A DNA stretch of 64,000 nt from Methanobacterium sp. PtaU1.Bin097 (GCA_002067325.1 MVQY01000037.1:1-64000); one strand, 5' to 3'. Shown: positions 37,771 to 46,409, counted from the first letter of the stretch. Numbers and translations: made by a program. Notes: generated by a model not told the origin, from the letters alone.

Positions 37771-38739
37771 TCAATTTATAGTTTCTATTCTAATCAATTT
37801 ACAGTGTACCATCCAGGCTGCTTGTGTTGTGCCTGGAGGATAACAGGTTACCAGGGTAAGGTTGTTGTCTCCTGGTGGGAATTTTATGGGGTCGGTTTTA
37901 TAGTCCCATTTAATATCTCCATTGGACACCACCTGATAAATATATTTCCTCTGGGTAAGATAGTCATTTATCACCACTTCATCTTCTGGCTTGAGCTGGT
38001 TGATACTTTTAAATGGGGCTGAAAAAATAGTACGATGACCTAACAAACCCATGGTGCCGTTTTGATCGGGATAGGAACTTTCACCGTAATAAAAAACAGA
38101 ATTATATCCATTTACTGTATCTGAACGAATTCCCCAGTTTACATCCAAGGATGGGATTGATACACTGCCCCAGAAGGGAGTTTTCGCGGGTATTAATACT
38201 GAATTTACTTTAAAGTTATTTTTGATGACTTCAAAGCCATACTGGGCAGTTAAGATTTCCATATTGGAGGTGGAACCAAGATCATTCAGGGGGTCACCTG
38301 AGATCACCTTTTGGGTGTAGATGACGGTGTATAGATTACCATTTTTGGGTACCCATACCTCCTTTTGCAGGTAGATATTTCCATCTCTTTCGATCTTATA
38401 GGTATTTTCGTAGATAACATCCATATTAATGGTTTTCTTGTTAGAGGAAATCAACCTGAATCCGGAATCGTATGCGGTGGTGGAGTTAAGGATGTAATCT
38501 TCCGGGGACTGATACCCTGGAGGGATGACCTGTTTGTTGATGTTTATGTTCAAATTAGGTGATGGTTGGAATGATACCACCTGCGATGAGTTAGAGCCTG
38601 GTTTTTCGTCCCAACCCTGGGGATAATCAAAGGAAATTTCCCCATCATCATAGTGTTTGGTCAGTCCAAAGTTGAAGCCAAGGTATGCTGCTGATATGAT
38701 TATTAAAATTAATACAATCAGAGATAAGTGTTTTTTCAT
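37771..38739 (-). CDS. sortase family protein with N-terminal PsbP-like domain
   Basis: 322 residues: an N-terminal hydrophobic anchor (residues 5-25), a PsbP/lipoprotein-like region (about 30-180, EISFDYPQGWDEKPG) and a C-terminal sortase domain. The sortase shows GLLGHRTIFSAPFKSINQL with the His and LVTCYPPGTTQAAW with the Cys. The Arg normally found after the Cys is replaced (Trp at that place). It probably acts outside the membrane on surface proteins of this pseudomurein-walled lineage. Transpeptidase activity is likely but not certain. Confidence 0.85.
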   Translation of the reverse strand: MKKHLSLIVLILIIISAAYLGFNFGLTKHYDDGEISFDYPQGWDEKPGSNSSQVVSFQPSPNLNININKQVIPPGYQSPEDYILNSTTAYDSGFRLISSNKKTINMDVIYENTYKIERDGNIYLQKEVWVPKNGNLYTVIYTQKVISGDPLNDLGSTSNMEILTAQYGFEVIKNNFKVNSVLIPAKTPFWGSVSIPSLDVNWGIRSDTVNGYNSVFYYGESSYPDQNGTMGLLGHRTIFSAPFKSINQLKPEDEVVINDYLTQRKYIYQVVSNGDIKWDYKTDPIKFPPGDNNLTLVTCYPPGTTQAAWMVHCKLIRIETIN

Positions 38740-38916
38740 TAAATCAACATTTTCTGGGTATTTTTTTATTTAAATAGACTCTATGTTTTGTTAAATAGAC
38801 TTCTACGTACATAAAAGAATTTTTTAATTAAAGGCACAATTCTACATATAAAAATTTAGACACATAAAAAAAATCTTTTCTTAAAGATATGATTAAAATT
38901 TAGCTACATATAAAGT

Positions 38917-40470
38917 TTATTCATAATGCTCCAGTATGGTTCTACGTAACTCCTTTTCAGATTCAGCTATTATTTCTACATTATCTACTGGAATATCCTG
39001 TTCTTTAAGATATTCTAAGAGTTCAGCCGGGGTTTTGTTTTCTTCTAAGTCTACTACCACTGCATTTGACTCAGAAGATATTTTTATAGGTGAATAATCT
39101 TCCAGGGCCTGGTAAGCCTCCTCAACAGCACCTGTTTTCACCCGGAAGGTGCGTATTTTGTTGGATATTTGAGCAATGTCGATGTTCATTCTCTGCAGAA
39201 CAATTAAAACATGCTTATTTAAGGCTTCTTCAAGGATGGGGATGTCAATTAAATCTTTATTTTGAATTATACGGACGGACTGGGCAATTTGAGCCACATC
39301 CCTGGCATGGGCGAAGCTGGGTTCCAGACCTTCCCCTCCTTTTTTACGAGTTTCATAAACTTTTCTGAACCGTTCCAGCACCCCTTCATTGTAATCTTCA
39401 TCAAGGAGCTCCATGTTTCGTCTGAAGACCTCTACAACATCGTCCAGGTTGGGATTCATTAGAAAAATGTGTAGAGGAGCTCTTCTAAGGTGGGCTTCGT
39501 CCATGATACTTATATCCAAGTTGGTGGAGAACGCTGGAATGAAATGAGTATGTACAATGACCGGTATCCCTCTCACATAGATGGCGTCTTTTTTATTTTC
39601 CATGGGAACGATGAGACGGTTTAAGATCATCTCATGGTCATCCCTCTGTCTTCCTAAATCATCTATAAGCAGTATCCCCCCGTTTGCCTTTATTATGGGT
39701 GAGGTTTCATACACACCTTTATTGGCGTCATAATTGGTTTCTAATTTATTTAAGCTCAATTCAGCACCAGTTATAACAAATGGGGCGTATATTTTCACCC
39801 AACGTGGATCCTGGGGTTGTTCTTCGCATTTTTTATGGAAATCCTGATCGTAAAGCTGTATCACCCTACCACTGAACTCTATAAATTTGGGAATTACGAG
39901 TGGGGGTAGTAGTTCCGGCATTTTACTAATAATAAATGTTTTACCAGTTCCTGGGGAACCGTAGACAAATATGCCCTTACCAATGGTACATGACTCCATC
40001 ATACACTCTTTAGCGTAATTAACTCCCACTATATCTTTAAATGCATATTCTACCACATCACTGGGGATTTTTATGGGATAACGGTCTTTCATCTGTAATT
40101 CCATTACAGTATAGTAATCTTCATAGGCCACCGGGGCGATTCCGATGTAGGGATTTTCTTCAGTAACACCACGGGCTTTTTCACGGCCTTTCTGGGTTAT
40201 GGTGAATTGTATACTGGAAAATAAGAACCCTCCACTGGTAGGGGCGCAAAAACCTCCTTTTTCCAGGTCATTTAATACTTTTTCCATTATATCCCAGTGT
40301 ATCCCGGTAATCTCATTGATCACGCTGGTTTTAACGGTACCAAAACTAGAGACAATTTTCAAAATCAAATCTTTTATAAAAGATTCAGACAAATTAAGTT
40401 CTTCCAGGGTTCTGGGTTGTTCAAGATATTTAAATAGTTTTTCCATCTTAGGACCGTGATAATAATCCAT
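38917..40470 (-). CDS. AAA+ ATPase with N-terminal winged helix
   Basis: About 517 residues. An N-terminal region (1-100) looks like a winged helix; the ATPase core has Walker A VYGSPGTGKT, Walker B GGILLIDDLGRQ and a sensor-1 Asn in IPAFSTNLDI. The C-terminal part has helical lid and a small alpha/beta domain (VVVDLEENKTPAELLEYLKEQDI). Related ATPases occur near secretion and pilus genes in bacteria; nothing nearby supports that here. ATG 40470 follows GGGGATG; the frame stays open 12 codons upstream. Confidence 0.8.
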   Translation of the reverse strand: MDYYHGPKMEKLFKYLEQPRTLEELNLSESFIKDLILKIVSSFGTVKTSVINEITGIHWDIMEKVLNDLEKGGFCAPTSGGFLFSSIQFTITQKGREKARGVTEENPYIGIAPVAYEDYYTVMELQMKDRYPIKIPSDVVEYAFKDIVGVNYAKECMMESCTIGKGIFVYGSPGTGKTFIISKMPELLPPLVIPKFIEFSGRVIQLYDQDFHKKCEEQPQDPRWVKIYAPFVITGAELSLNKLETNYDANKGVYETSPIIKANGGILLIDDLGRQRDDHEMILNRLIVPMENKKDAIYVRGIPVIVHTHFIPAFSTNLDISIMDEAHLRRAPLHIFLMNPNLDDVVEVFRRNMELLDEDYNEGVLERFRKVYETRKKGGEGLEPSFAHARDVAQIAQSVRIIQNKDLIDIPILEEALNKHVLIVLQRMNIDIAQISNKIRTFRVKTGAVEEAYQALEDYSPIKISSESNAVVVDLEENKTPAELLEYLKEQDIPVDNVEIIAESEKELRRTILEHYE

Positions 40471-40654
40471 AATAATACATCCCCTACAATGTTTAATCTC
40501 TTTCAAATTAAATATGTTGTAATATATTAACCCTCTTCATATAAAAACTAGAAACCAGTAAAGATCACTGAGAAATTGATGATAGGTGGTTTATGTAAAA
40601 TCTATGGGTGCTTTTTTTAAAACAAAATCAGTGTTTGCAAAAATAATGTTGGGT

Positions 40655-41341
40655 TTAAAGTATCTTCTTAACGTCCTGAAGGTTGGGCAGAACTTCCAGT
40701 TCAATATTCCTCTCCTTCAAGAATAACTTCTCCTCTCGACTTAACTCAGAATTAACCAAGATAGCATCCATTCCAATATCAATAGCCCCCAGGATATCTT
40801 CGCTGAATTTATTACCGATCATGATGGAATTTTCCGCATTACATTCCATCCTATCCAGGGCCTGCTGGAATATTTTCTTATCTGGTTTCTCCGCACCTAC
40901 CTCTTCAGAAGTTATTACTTCATCGAAAAAATGGTGCAGACCAAGTCTTATAAGCTTCTCCCATTGTTTAATGGTAATTCCATTGGATATAACCCCTAAA
41001 TGGTAGCCCTGACTTTTCAAGTAGATCAAAGTGGGTATGGTCTCTGGAAACAGTCTTAAAAGAGCGAATTTAACGTTATGGTAGGTTATCATTCCCAGGG
41101 CAATTAACAGGGGTTTTTCCTCACCAAATACCTGTTTGGTCAAGACGTTGAAATGCTTATCATAGTTGGAGCCTTTCTCCTTGATTATCTCCCGGAGTAA
41201 TTTATAGGCCTCATCTGAGGACAAGGGTAACCCCGCATCTATCATCACACCAATGGCTGCCTTTCTAGCTAATTTGGCAAAACCAGATGTGTCGTATAAA
41301 GTATCATCAATATCAAAGAAGACAGCTTTGCTCATGTACAT
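40655..41341 (-). CDS. HAD family hydrolase
   Basis: About 228 residues of the haloacid dehalogenase superfamily with a helical cap (subfamily I). Motif I is FFDIDDTLYDT (nucleophile Asp and acid/base Asp), motif II GVISNG, motif III Lys in AEKPDKKIF and motif IV MIGNKFSEDI. A small phosphate monoester is the likely substrate. A TATA box (TTTTATAAA, about 41371-41379 reverse) lies so close that the mRNA would have a very short leader. ATG 41341 or 41335 are both possible starts. Confidence 0.9.
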   Translation of the reverse strand: MYMSKAVFFDIDDTLYDTSGFAKLARKAAIGVMIDAGLPLSSDEAYKLLREIIKEKGSNYDKHFNVLTKQVFGEEKPLLIALGMITYHNVKFALLRLFPETIPTLIYLKSQGYHLGVISNGITIKQWEKLIRLGLHHFFDEVITSEEVGAEKPDKKIFQQALDRMECNAENSIMIGNKFSEDILGAIDIGMDAILVNSELSREEKLFLKERNIELEVLPNLQDVKKIL

Positions 41342-41457
41342 ACTCTTTAGCAGAAATACTATTAAACCTTTTATAAAATTGATCAAAAAAAATTCTATTA
41401 GAAAATTCTATTAAAAAAAATTTGTTTATAAAAAGAAATTTACACGATGCATTTCAC

Positions 41458-42129
41458 CTAAAAAAATGCATCCAGACTGCTCTGTTTTTCCTTATGAATA
41501 ATATCCTCCTTAGGATAACCCACAGCCTCTATAATTCGGGTAACAGCCGGTAAAACCTGATTATCAATGTAGTATGATGGATCGTACTGGGAGACATCGG
41601 CGTCTTCCAGGGGAACCGCCCTTTGACTGATGGCTTCCCTCCCCCTTACCACCACGTATCTGATGATGGTACCGGGACCAACCTTCCTACCCTTCGCCAT
41701 GGCCTTTTTAGCAGCCATCACATGGGGTGCGCTTTGAACGTATTCCTCGGGGTTTTTGGTTAGCTGGGTGTGGATCACCAGATTTTCCAGGGAGATATTC
41801 CCATCCTTTATCTCCTGCATAGTATCCTGAACGATTCTCACGGCCTTCTGGGGTGATCCTTCCTCCAGCAAGGCCCTTAATACTTTTTCCTGGGTTTTTT
41901 TAGCTACAGGGGCCCAGTCTCGCCTGACAAGTTCCAGGCCCTTTACCACGATGTTGCCGTCCTGTATCAGGGCGTACCGTTTCTTGGTTACGAAGAAGCC
42001 CCTCTGGAAAAAACCCTCAAACTCAAGCTCCATACCTTCTGGAAGGTCCTGATTAACCTGGGAAGTGAAGCTTTGTGCTTTATCTTTGATCTCTAAAAAT
42101 CGGCTGTTATCATTCAACCAGTACACCAT
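41458..42129 (-). CDS. polB2: split family-B DNA polymerase, C-terminal subunit (PolB2)
   Basis: 223 residues equal to the C-terminal palm/thumb part of a family-B DNA polymerase. FFVTKKRYALI is the KKxY motif and GLELVRRDWAPVAKK follows it. The protein ends QSSLDAFF, a consensus PIP box for the PCNA clamp. In Methanothermobacter PolB is known to be split in the same way; the large N-terminal subunit is not in this window. Its ATG lies 20 nt inside the end of rps8e, so translation is coupled. Confidence 0.93.
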   Translation of the reverse strand: MVYWLNDNSRFLEIKDKAQSFTSQVNQDLPEGMELEFEGFFQRGFFVTKKRYALIQDGNIVVKGLELVRRDWAPVAKKTQEKVLRALLEEGSPQKAVRIVQDTMQEIKDGNISLENLVIHTQLTKNPEEYVQSAPHVMAAKKAMAKGRKVGPGTIIRYVVVRGREAISQRAVPLEDADVSQYDPSYYIDNQVLPAVTRIIEAVGYPKEDIIHKEKQSSLDAFF

Positions 42130-42490
42130 TTATGATGCCATGTTGACCGGGCCGGGATGTTACCTTTACTTTACCCAGACTGGTTTCCACCACGGCACCT
42201 TTGTTTATAATGTTCCTTCTTACAAATTGGATGTTGGCCGCATTTTCGATGACGTTTAGAATCTCAGTTACCTGGACTTTGTTGTTTTTAGGGTCCACCA
42301 CGTTTATCTTGTTTTCATTGGTAAGGCGGATCTTTTCATTTCCCCCTTTAGCACGGATCTTCTTGATCTTACGTTCACCAATTTTGGTCTCTGCTGGGTC
42401 CCTTCCAAATTCGATCTTTCTTTTATTTCGATTAGATTTACTCCGTCCGCCGGTGTGTTTTCTCAATGATTTTCCTTGCCATATTGCCAT
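42110..42490 (-). CDS. rps8e: 30S ribosomal protein S8e
   Basis: A 126-residue basic small-subunit protein, starting MAIWQGKSLRKHTGGRSKSNRNKRK and carrying the family FGRDPAETKIGERKIKKIRAKGGNEK block. ATG follows GAGGTGAAATA. Its last codons overlap the polB2 start by 20 nt, linking DNA polymerase synthesis to ribosomal protein expression. A TATA box (TTTTTATAAG, reverse strand near 42511-42520) lies upstream. Confidence 0.97.
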   Translation of the reverse strand: MAIWQGKSLRKHTGGRSKSNRNKRKIEFGRDPAETKIGERKIKKIRAKGGNEKIRLTNENKINVVDPKNNKVQVTEILNVIENAANIQFVRRNIINKGAVVETSLGKVKVTSRPGQHGIINGVLVE

Positions 42491-42813
42491 TATTTCACCT
42501 CAAATAACAAATCTTATAAAAATGAAAGCATTCAATCACTTTTGTTATCTTAAATTAATTCCATCTAAATTTATACTTTCATTAAATTAAAACATAGTTA
42601 CATTACAAGTTATTTAATTTTTTGATGGATAAACCTTAGTGATGTTTGTACTGAATATATATGACTATACTTAAATATGTGTAAGATGAAATGAAATTAG
42701 TTATCTAGTAAATCAAAACTATTTTCAATATTAATTATATTTTTTTATTAATCAATTGAACGTTGAAATTTAAGAGGTAATAATCTAAATTTTCAAAGTA
42801 AAGGTGAGATAAA
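42491..42813. promoter_or_regulatory. divergent promoter region, rps8e / hypE
   Basis: 323 bp of very AT-rich DNA without a gene. It holds the rps8e TATA box near 42511-42520 (reverse) and TATA-like ATTATATTTTTTTA near 42734-42747 for hypE. AAAGGTGAGATAAA precedes the hypE ATG. No strong symmetry or RNA structure was seen. Confidence 0.45.
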
Positions 42814-43824
42814 ATGAAAATCGGGATGTCACATGGGGCCGGCGGAGAAATCATGCAGGGCCTGATATCAGGAATCATACTGGAAAATATCAAAAATAAA
42901 AGTGTAAACGGTGGAATCGGATTAGAGGAACTGGACGACGGAGCCACCATCCCCCTGGATGAATATGAAATCGTAATAAGCACAGACAGCCATACCATCG
43001 ATCCAATCTTCTTTCCTGGAGGAGATATAGGAAAAATATCCATAGCTGGGACTGTAAATGACGTGTCAGTCATGGGCGCTAAGCCACTGGCCATAGCCAG
43101 TGCCATGATTATCAGCGAAGGTTTTTCCAGTGAAGACCTGGAGAAGATAGTGAAATCCATGGATGCAGTGGCTACTGAAGCAGGAGTAGCCATAGTAACC
43201 GGTGATACAAAGGTCATGGAGAAAGATAAACTGGACAAGATAATAATAACCACCACGGGCATAGGAATCGCCCGAAAAGGAGAAATTAAAAGGGATTCAG
43301 ACTTAAAGGTTGGCGATAAGGTAATCCTCACCGGGAGTGTGGGTGACCATGGGATATCCCTCATGTCCTTCCGGGAAGGGTTCGGATTTGATACAGACCT
43401 TAAATCCGATGTCGCCCCAGTATGGGGAATGGTTAAAGCCGCACTGGAAATTGGGGGTGTCACCGCCATGAAGGACCCTACCCGGGGAGGTATTGCCAAC
43501 GCCCTGAATGAACTGGCCTCTAAATCTGGAGTGGGAATGCTCATCGACGAGGAAAAGATACCATTTAAAAAGGAAGTCAATGCTGCCTCTGAAATGCTGG
43601 GAATAGACCCTTATGAAGTTGCAAATGAAGGAAAGGTCATATTGGGGGTAGAAAAAGAGAAAGCCCCGGAAATTTTAGAGGCCATTCGAAAGACCAAGTA
43701 TGGAAAGGAAGCCCAGATAATTGGTGAGGTCACCGAGGATGAACACGTGATTATGATAACCACCCTCGGGGGTAAAAGGATTCTGGAAGAGCCAATAGCT
43801 GATCCAGTGCCCAGGGTCTGTTAA
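42814..43824 (+). CDS. hypE: hydrogenase expression/formation protein HypE
   Basis: A 336-residue PurM/SelD-fold enzyme that dehydrates the carbamoyl group on its C-terminal cysteine to a thiocyanate, the cyanide source for the [NiFe] centre. It begins MSHGAGGEIMQ and ends PVPRVC, matching the conserved PR(I/V)C tail whose Cys carries the group. The ATP site is in VTGDTKVMEK, with DPTRGGIANALNE in the second half. HypF, its carbamoyl donor, is not in the window. Confidence 0.97.
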   Translation: MKIGMSHGAGGEIMQGLISGIILENIKNKSVNGGIGLEELDDGATIPLDEYEIVISTDSHTIDPIFFPGGDIGKISIAGTVNDVSVMGAKPLAIASAMIISEGFSSEDLEKIVKSMDAVATEAGVAIVTGDTKVMEKDKLDKIIITTTGIGIARKGEIKRDSDLKVGDKVILTGSVGDHGISLMSFREGFGFDTDLKSDVAPVWGMVKAALEIGGVTAMKDPTRGGIANALNELASKSGVGMLIDEEKIPFKKEVNAASEMLGIDPYEVANEGKVILGVEKEKAPEILEAIRKTKYGKEAQIIGEVTEDEHVIMITTLGGKRILEEPIADPVPRVC

Positions 43825-43908
43825 ATAATTTAGTTTGGTTCATTAAATACATTTATAAACTTATTTAAACATAAAATAGTATTAACAAATTGAGAAGGAG
43901 AGGATCCC

Positions 43909-44352
43909 ATGCCAGGTTTATGGGGAAAGCGATTTGTGGCTTTGATTATTGATGCTTTAATTATCACACTGTTATTATGGGTTATAGTAGCTGTTATTTA
44001 TCCAGTGATTGTATTACTTAATCTACTTGTACTTTTTAATATCTGGGTTCCACTTGCCGCAGTAGTGATCGTGGCCTATTTCACTTACTTTGAAGGTAAA
44101 TACAGTACCACACCAGGAAAGAACGTTATGAAATTAAAAGTCAGGGCAATCAAGGGGGAAATAGGTTATAAAAAGACATTAATACGGAATTTATCCAAAA
44201 TTTTATGGTTCCCACTAGTAGTGGATGTTATAGTGGGCTTTGCCATGGGAAAACCCAGGGAAAGATACTTGGATCGCTTGGCTAAAACAGAAGTGGTTAA
44301 AACAGAGGAAGTGGAAGATTCACAGAAAAATCTGGAACAATCCACAACTTAA
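43909..44352 (+). CDS. RDD family membrane protein
   Basis: 147 residues with three hydrophobic segments. The RDD signature appears as LWGKRFVALIIDALIIT (R and D) and the later TTPGKNVMKLKVR and LDRLAKTEVV. The C-terminus is polar and acidic. RDD proteins are small membrane proteins, some proposed as transporters; the role here is unknown. ATG follows GAAGGAGAGGATCCC. It is the last intact gene before the transposon-remnant region. Confidence 0.85.
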   Translation: MPGLWGKRFVALIIDALIITLLLWVIVAVIYPVIVLLNLLVLFNIWVPLAAVVIVAYFTYFEGKYSTTPGKNVMKLKVRAIKGEIGYKKTLIRNLSKILWFPLVVDVIVGFAMGKPRERYLDRLAKTEVVKTEEVEDSQKNLEQSTT

Positions 44353-44387
44353 TCTGATTTAGTTCTTAAAAAAAATTTTATTCTTTT

Positions 44388-44560
44388 TTAAATTTTTTTG
44401 GAGTTTGTAAAGTTATTGGATGTTGATTTTTTTCGTGTTTGTGTGTCCATTTTTTTATTTTAGGTTTAGGTAGTTGAGTATTCCTTTGTTGGTTGTGTAT
44501 CTTGTTTTTATTTTGTTCTGGGTCTGTTTGTCTGTAGTAATTTTCAATTTTGTTGGATGT
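44388..44560 (-). pseudogene. decayed transposase C-terminus (minus strand)
   Basis: Reading the minus strand across two frames gives TSNKIENYYRQTDPEQ, then KTRYTTNKGILNYLNLK and KKWT, the pattern of a transposase C-terminus (T-N-N-x-x-E-N...R-Y-x-T-x-x-G...W). Frames are broken by indels and no N-terminal part remains. Bases 44388-44509 are repeated at 46243-46368. The end near 44406 carries a terminal-repeat-like TGTAAAGTTATTGGATGTTG. Confidence 0.6.
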
Positions 44561-44589
44561 TCGTTGTATATATGGGTTTTTCATATTGT

Positions 44590-44917
44590 GTGAGTCTTTC
44601 AAAGTCAGGAATTAATTCAGTGCAAAGCACTAAAACAAGATTTTCAATGCTATACAATAATATAAAATATCTACCACCAATTATAGGAAAATTCCTTCAC
44701 AAACTAAGCAAAATATTCAATAAAACAATCAATCACATAGGCAATGACGATATACCCTCCACAAATGACAAAAAGAACGACACTAACGGTATAACACTAC
44801 TAGGATACCTGAAAAAAAGGATACAAAACAGACCAAGGACTAAAAATGCATCTAAACTTCGCCGAATACCGATGGACACAAGAAACACCAAAAAAAACTA
44901 AAACAGCAACATTTTAG
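44590..44917 (+). pseudogene. decayed transposase C-terminus (plus strand)
   Basis: Plus-strand frames give DDIPSTNDKKNDTNGITLLGYLKK; after a frameshift, GYKTDQGLKMHLNFAEYRWT; then a stop at 44915. This aligns by eye with the minus-strand remnant (T-S-N-K-I-E-N...R-Y-T-T-N-K-G...W-T), so both derive from related transposases. The two tails point outward, with N-terminal halves lost between them. A 114-residue open frame here (44557-44901) is not a functional gene in my view. Confidence 0.5.
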
Positions 44918-45281
44918 ACAGAACCATGAAATATGCATTTTTATGTATAACACCTAATTTATCCAATATTCTTTTATATCTTCGCCGACGTTATACCTTT
45001 TTTATATTCGAACTGTTAAATCTATATAACGAATATAAGTCTTTCTAAATGAACTTATTACAAAGGTTTATATGATATCCAACTAGACCATTTAGTATCT
45101 CATATATATCATGAACATTCATGAAGGATTGATCAAAACACAGATTAAATTCAGAAATTTTTCAATTTTCAGTGAATGATCATGAAAAAATCGTTGAATG
45201 ATCATAGGGGAAATAAGATAATCCGTCTATGACGCTAGACACGGAAGGACAATAGTTTATTTGATTTTAGAGGTAGTTTAA
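44918..45281 (+). promoter_or_regulatory. upstream region of the roadblock/V4R pair with repeated palindromes
   Basis: No gene is seen. Features: TCATGA palindromes at about 45110-45125; two copies of TGAATGATCAT at 45173-45183 and 45195-45205, 22 bp apart, each containing the self-complementary ATGATCAT; and an inverted repeat GTCTA-TGACGC-TAGAC at 45225-45240. GAGGT precedes the ATG at 45282. This is an unusual density of symmetric sites for this genome. Confidence 0.5.
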
Positions 45282-45626
45282 ATGATAGATAGGGTGCTAA
45301 AAGACTTAGGTAGAATTCAAGGTGTGAATGGGTCTTTGGTTGTTGGAAAGGATGGTTTAATTATAGAAAAAGAAGTCACCTCCGATATAGACTCTGAACT
45401 TGTGGGAGCCATGTCTTCAGCTGTCTTCGGTACAGCCGAGAGATCTACAGAAGAAATGAAACATGACCACCTTCAACAGGTTATGATAGAGGGTAACAAG
45501 GGTAAAACACTGATGATAGACTCCAAAGAGGCTATTTTAGTCGTAATAACCGATGTAAATATAAATCTCGGACTGATTCGATTGGAAATGAAAAGAAGTT
45601 CGGAACGAATAATCGATTTAATATAA
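45282..45626 (+). CDS. roadblock/LC7 domain protein
   Basis: A 114-residue roadblock/LC7 fold: [30 protein letters not shown], then a helix and [17 protein letters not shown] strands. In prokaryotes such proteins regulate small GTPases or act as dimeric scaffolds. It is 11 bp upstream of a V4R-domain gene, suggesting a two-part sensor or signalling module. No MglA-type GTPase is nearby. GAGGTAGTTTAA precedes the ATG. Confidence 0.85.
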   Translation: MIDRVLKDLGRIQGVNGSLVVGKDGLIIEKEVTSDIDSELVGAMSSAVFGTAERSTEEMKHDHLQQVMIEGNKGKTLMIDSKEAILVVITDVNINLGLIRLEMKRSSERIIDLI

Positions 45627-45637
45627 AGGTTGATCAA

Positions 45638-46216
45638 ATGCCAGAATACAAAAATTACGACGAGTATCTACAAAACATGGGGTTAATTTTGAAAGAGGGC
45701 GCCAGCGTACTATGTTTAAAACCAGAAACAAACGCTACCAGACTGGGACCGTTCTGTGAAGAAAGAAAGAGTCTGGTATCTGCAAATTCCGTGGGTGCCA
45801 TAAGATCTATCATCATTACAGGGAGTAAACAGTTTGGCATGGGGACCATGGGCTCCATACTCAGAATAGCAGGTGGTGAATTTTCATCTCTAAGAGCTAA
45901 ACAAATGATGGATACAGGGAAAGTGGAGAAAGGAGATGTCCAAGGCTGGCTTGACATTGTAAAATTTGATTTTGGAAATTGGGGCTACGGCATCCTGACT
46001 GCCGAAAGCATTGAAGACGAAAAAATCACTATCAAAATCGATGAATGCATGAGCTGTTCTGGAATGCCAATTTTAGGTAATCCCGTATGTTATTATGAAG
46101 GAGGACGAATTACCGGAGGTCTTTCAGAGATAACAGGCGAAAAATGGCAGTTTATAGAGGTGAACTGCTGGGCACTTGGAGATGATTTCTGTAGATTCGA
46201 ACTAACCAAGATTTAA
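45638..46216 (+). CDS. V4R (4-vinyl reductase) domain protein
   Basis: 192 residues ending in a V4R domain, a predicted small-molecule binding domain. The conserved Cys/Gly pattern is visible: CMSCSGMPILGNPVCYYEGGRITGGL, then EVNCWALGDDFCRFEL. Four or more Cys suggest metal or ligand binding (hydrocarbon and bacteriochlorophyll-intermediate binding are known for relatives). It is in a likely operon with the roadblock gene. The pair is bounded on both sides by transposon remnants, so acquisition by transfer is possible. Confidence 0.85.
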   Translation: MPEYKNYDEYLQNMGLILKEGASVLCLKPETNATRLGPFCEERKSLVSANSVGAIRSIIITGSKQFGMGTMGSILRIAGGEFSSLRAKQMMDTGKVEKGDVQGWLDIVKFDFGNWGYGILTAESIEDEKITIKIDECMSCSGMPILGNPVCYYEGGRITGGLSEITGEKWQFIEVNCWALGDDFCRFELTKI

Positions 46217-46255
46217 CTACGTGTTAAACTTCAATTTATTTTTTTTAAATTTTTT

Positions 46256-46406
46256 GGAGTTTGTAAAGTTATGGGGTGTTGATTTTTTTTCGTGTTTTTT
46301 GTGTCTATTTTTTCATTTTTAGGTTTAGGTAGTTGAGTATTCTTTTGTTGGTTTTGTATCTTGTTTTTCAAGAAAAATGCCTCAACACCCAAAACTTTAC
46401 ACCCTC
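46256..46406. mobile_element. MITE-like element with terminal inverted repeats
   Basis: TGTAAAGTTATGGGGTGTTG-A at 46262-46282 and its inverse TCAACACCCAAAACTTTACA at 46382-46401 match at about 19 of 21 positions. The interior (to 46368) is a copy of the transposase-tail sequence at 44388-44509. So this is an internally deleted insertion sequence of about 150 bp retaining both ends. It sits within 10 bp of the DUF5654 stop codon. Target duplications were not identified. Confidence 0.6.
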
Positions 46407-46409
46407 TAT

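Noticed and set aside
42645..42700. Possible C/D-box sRNA (GTGATGT ... CTGA)
   Set aside because: Only 5 nt separate the C-like and D-like boxes and no proper C'/D' pair follows, so no guide region is available.
42735..43580. 281-codon open frame on the minus strand
   Set aside because: Exactly antisense to hypE, Ser/Pro/Ile-rich translation typical of a shadow frame; hypE has all family motifs.
44557..44901. 114-codon open frame as an intact gene
   Set aside because: Its content matches a frameshifted transposase tail; the conserved residues continue in another frame, so it is a remnant.
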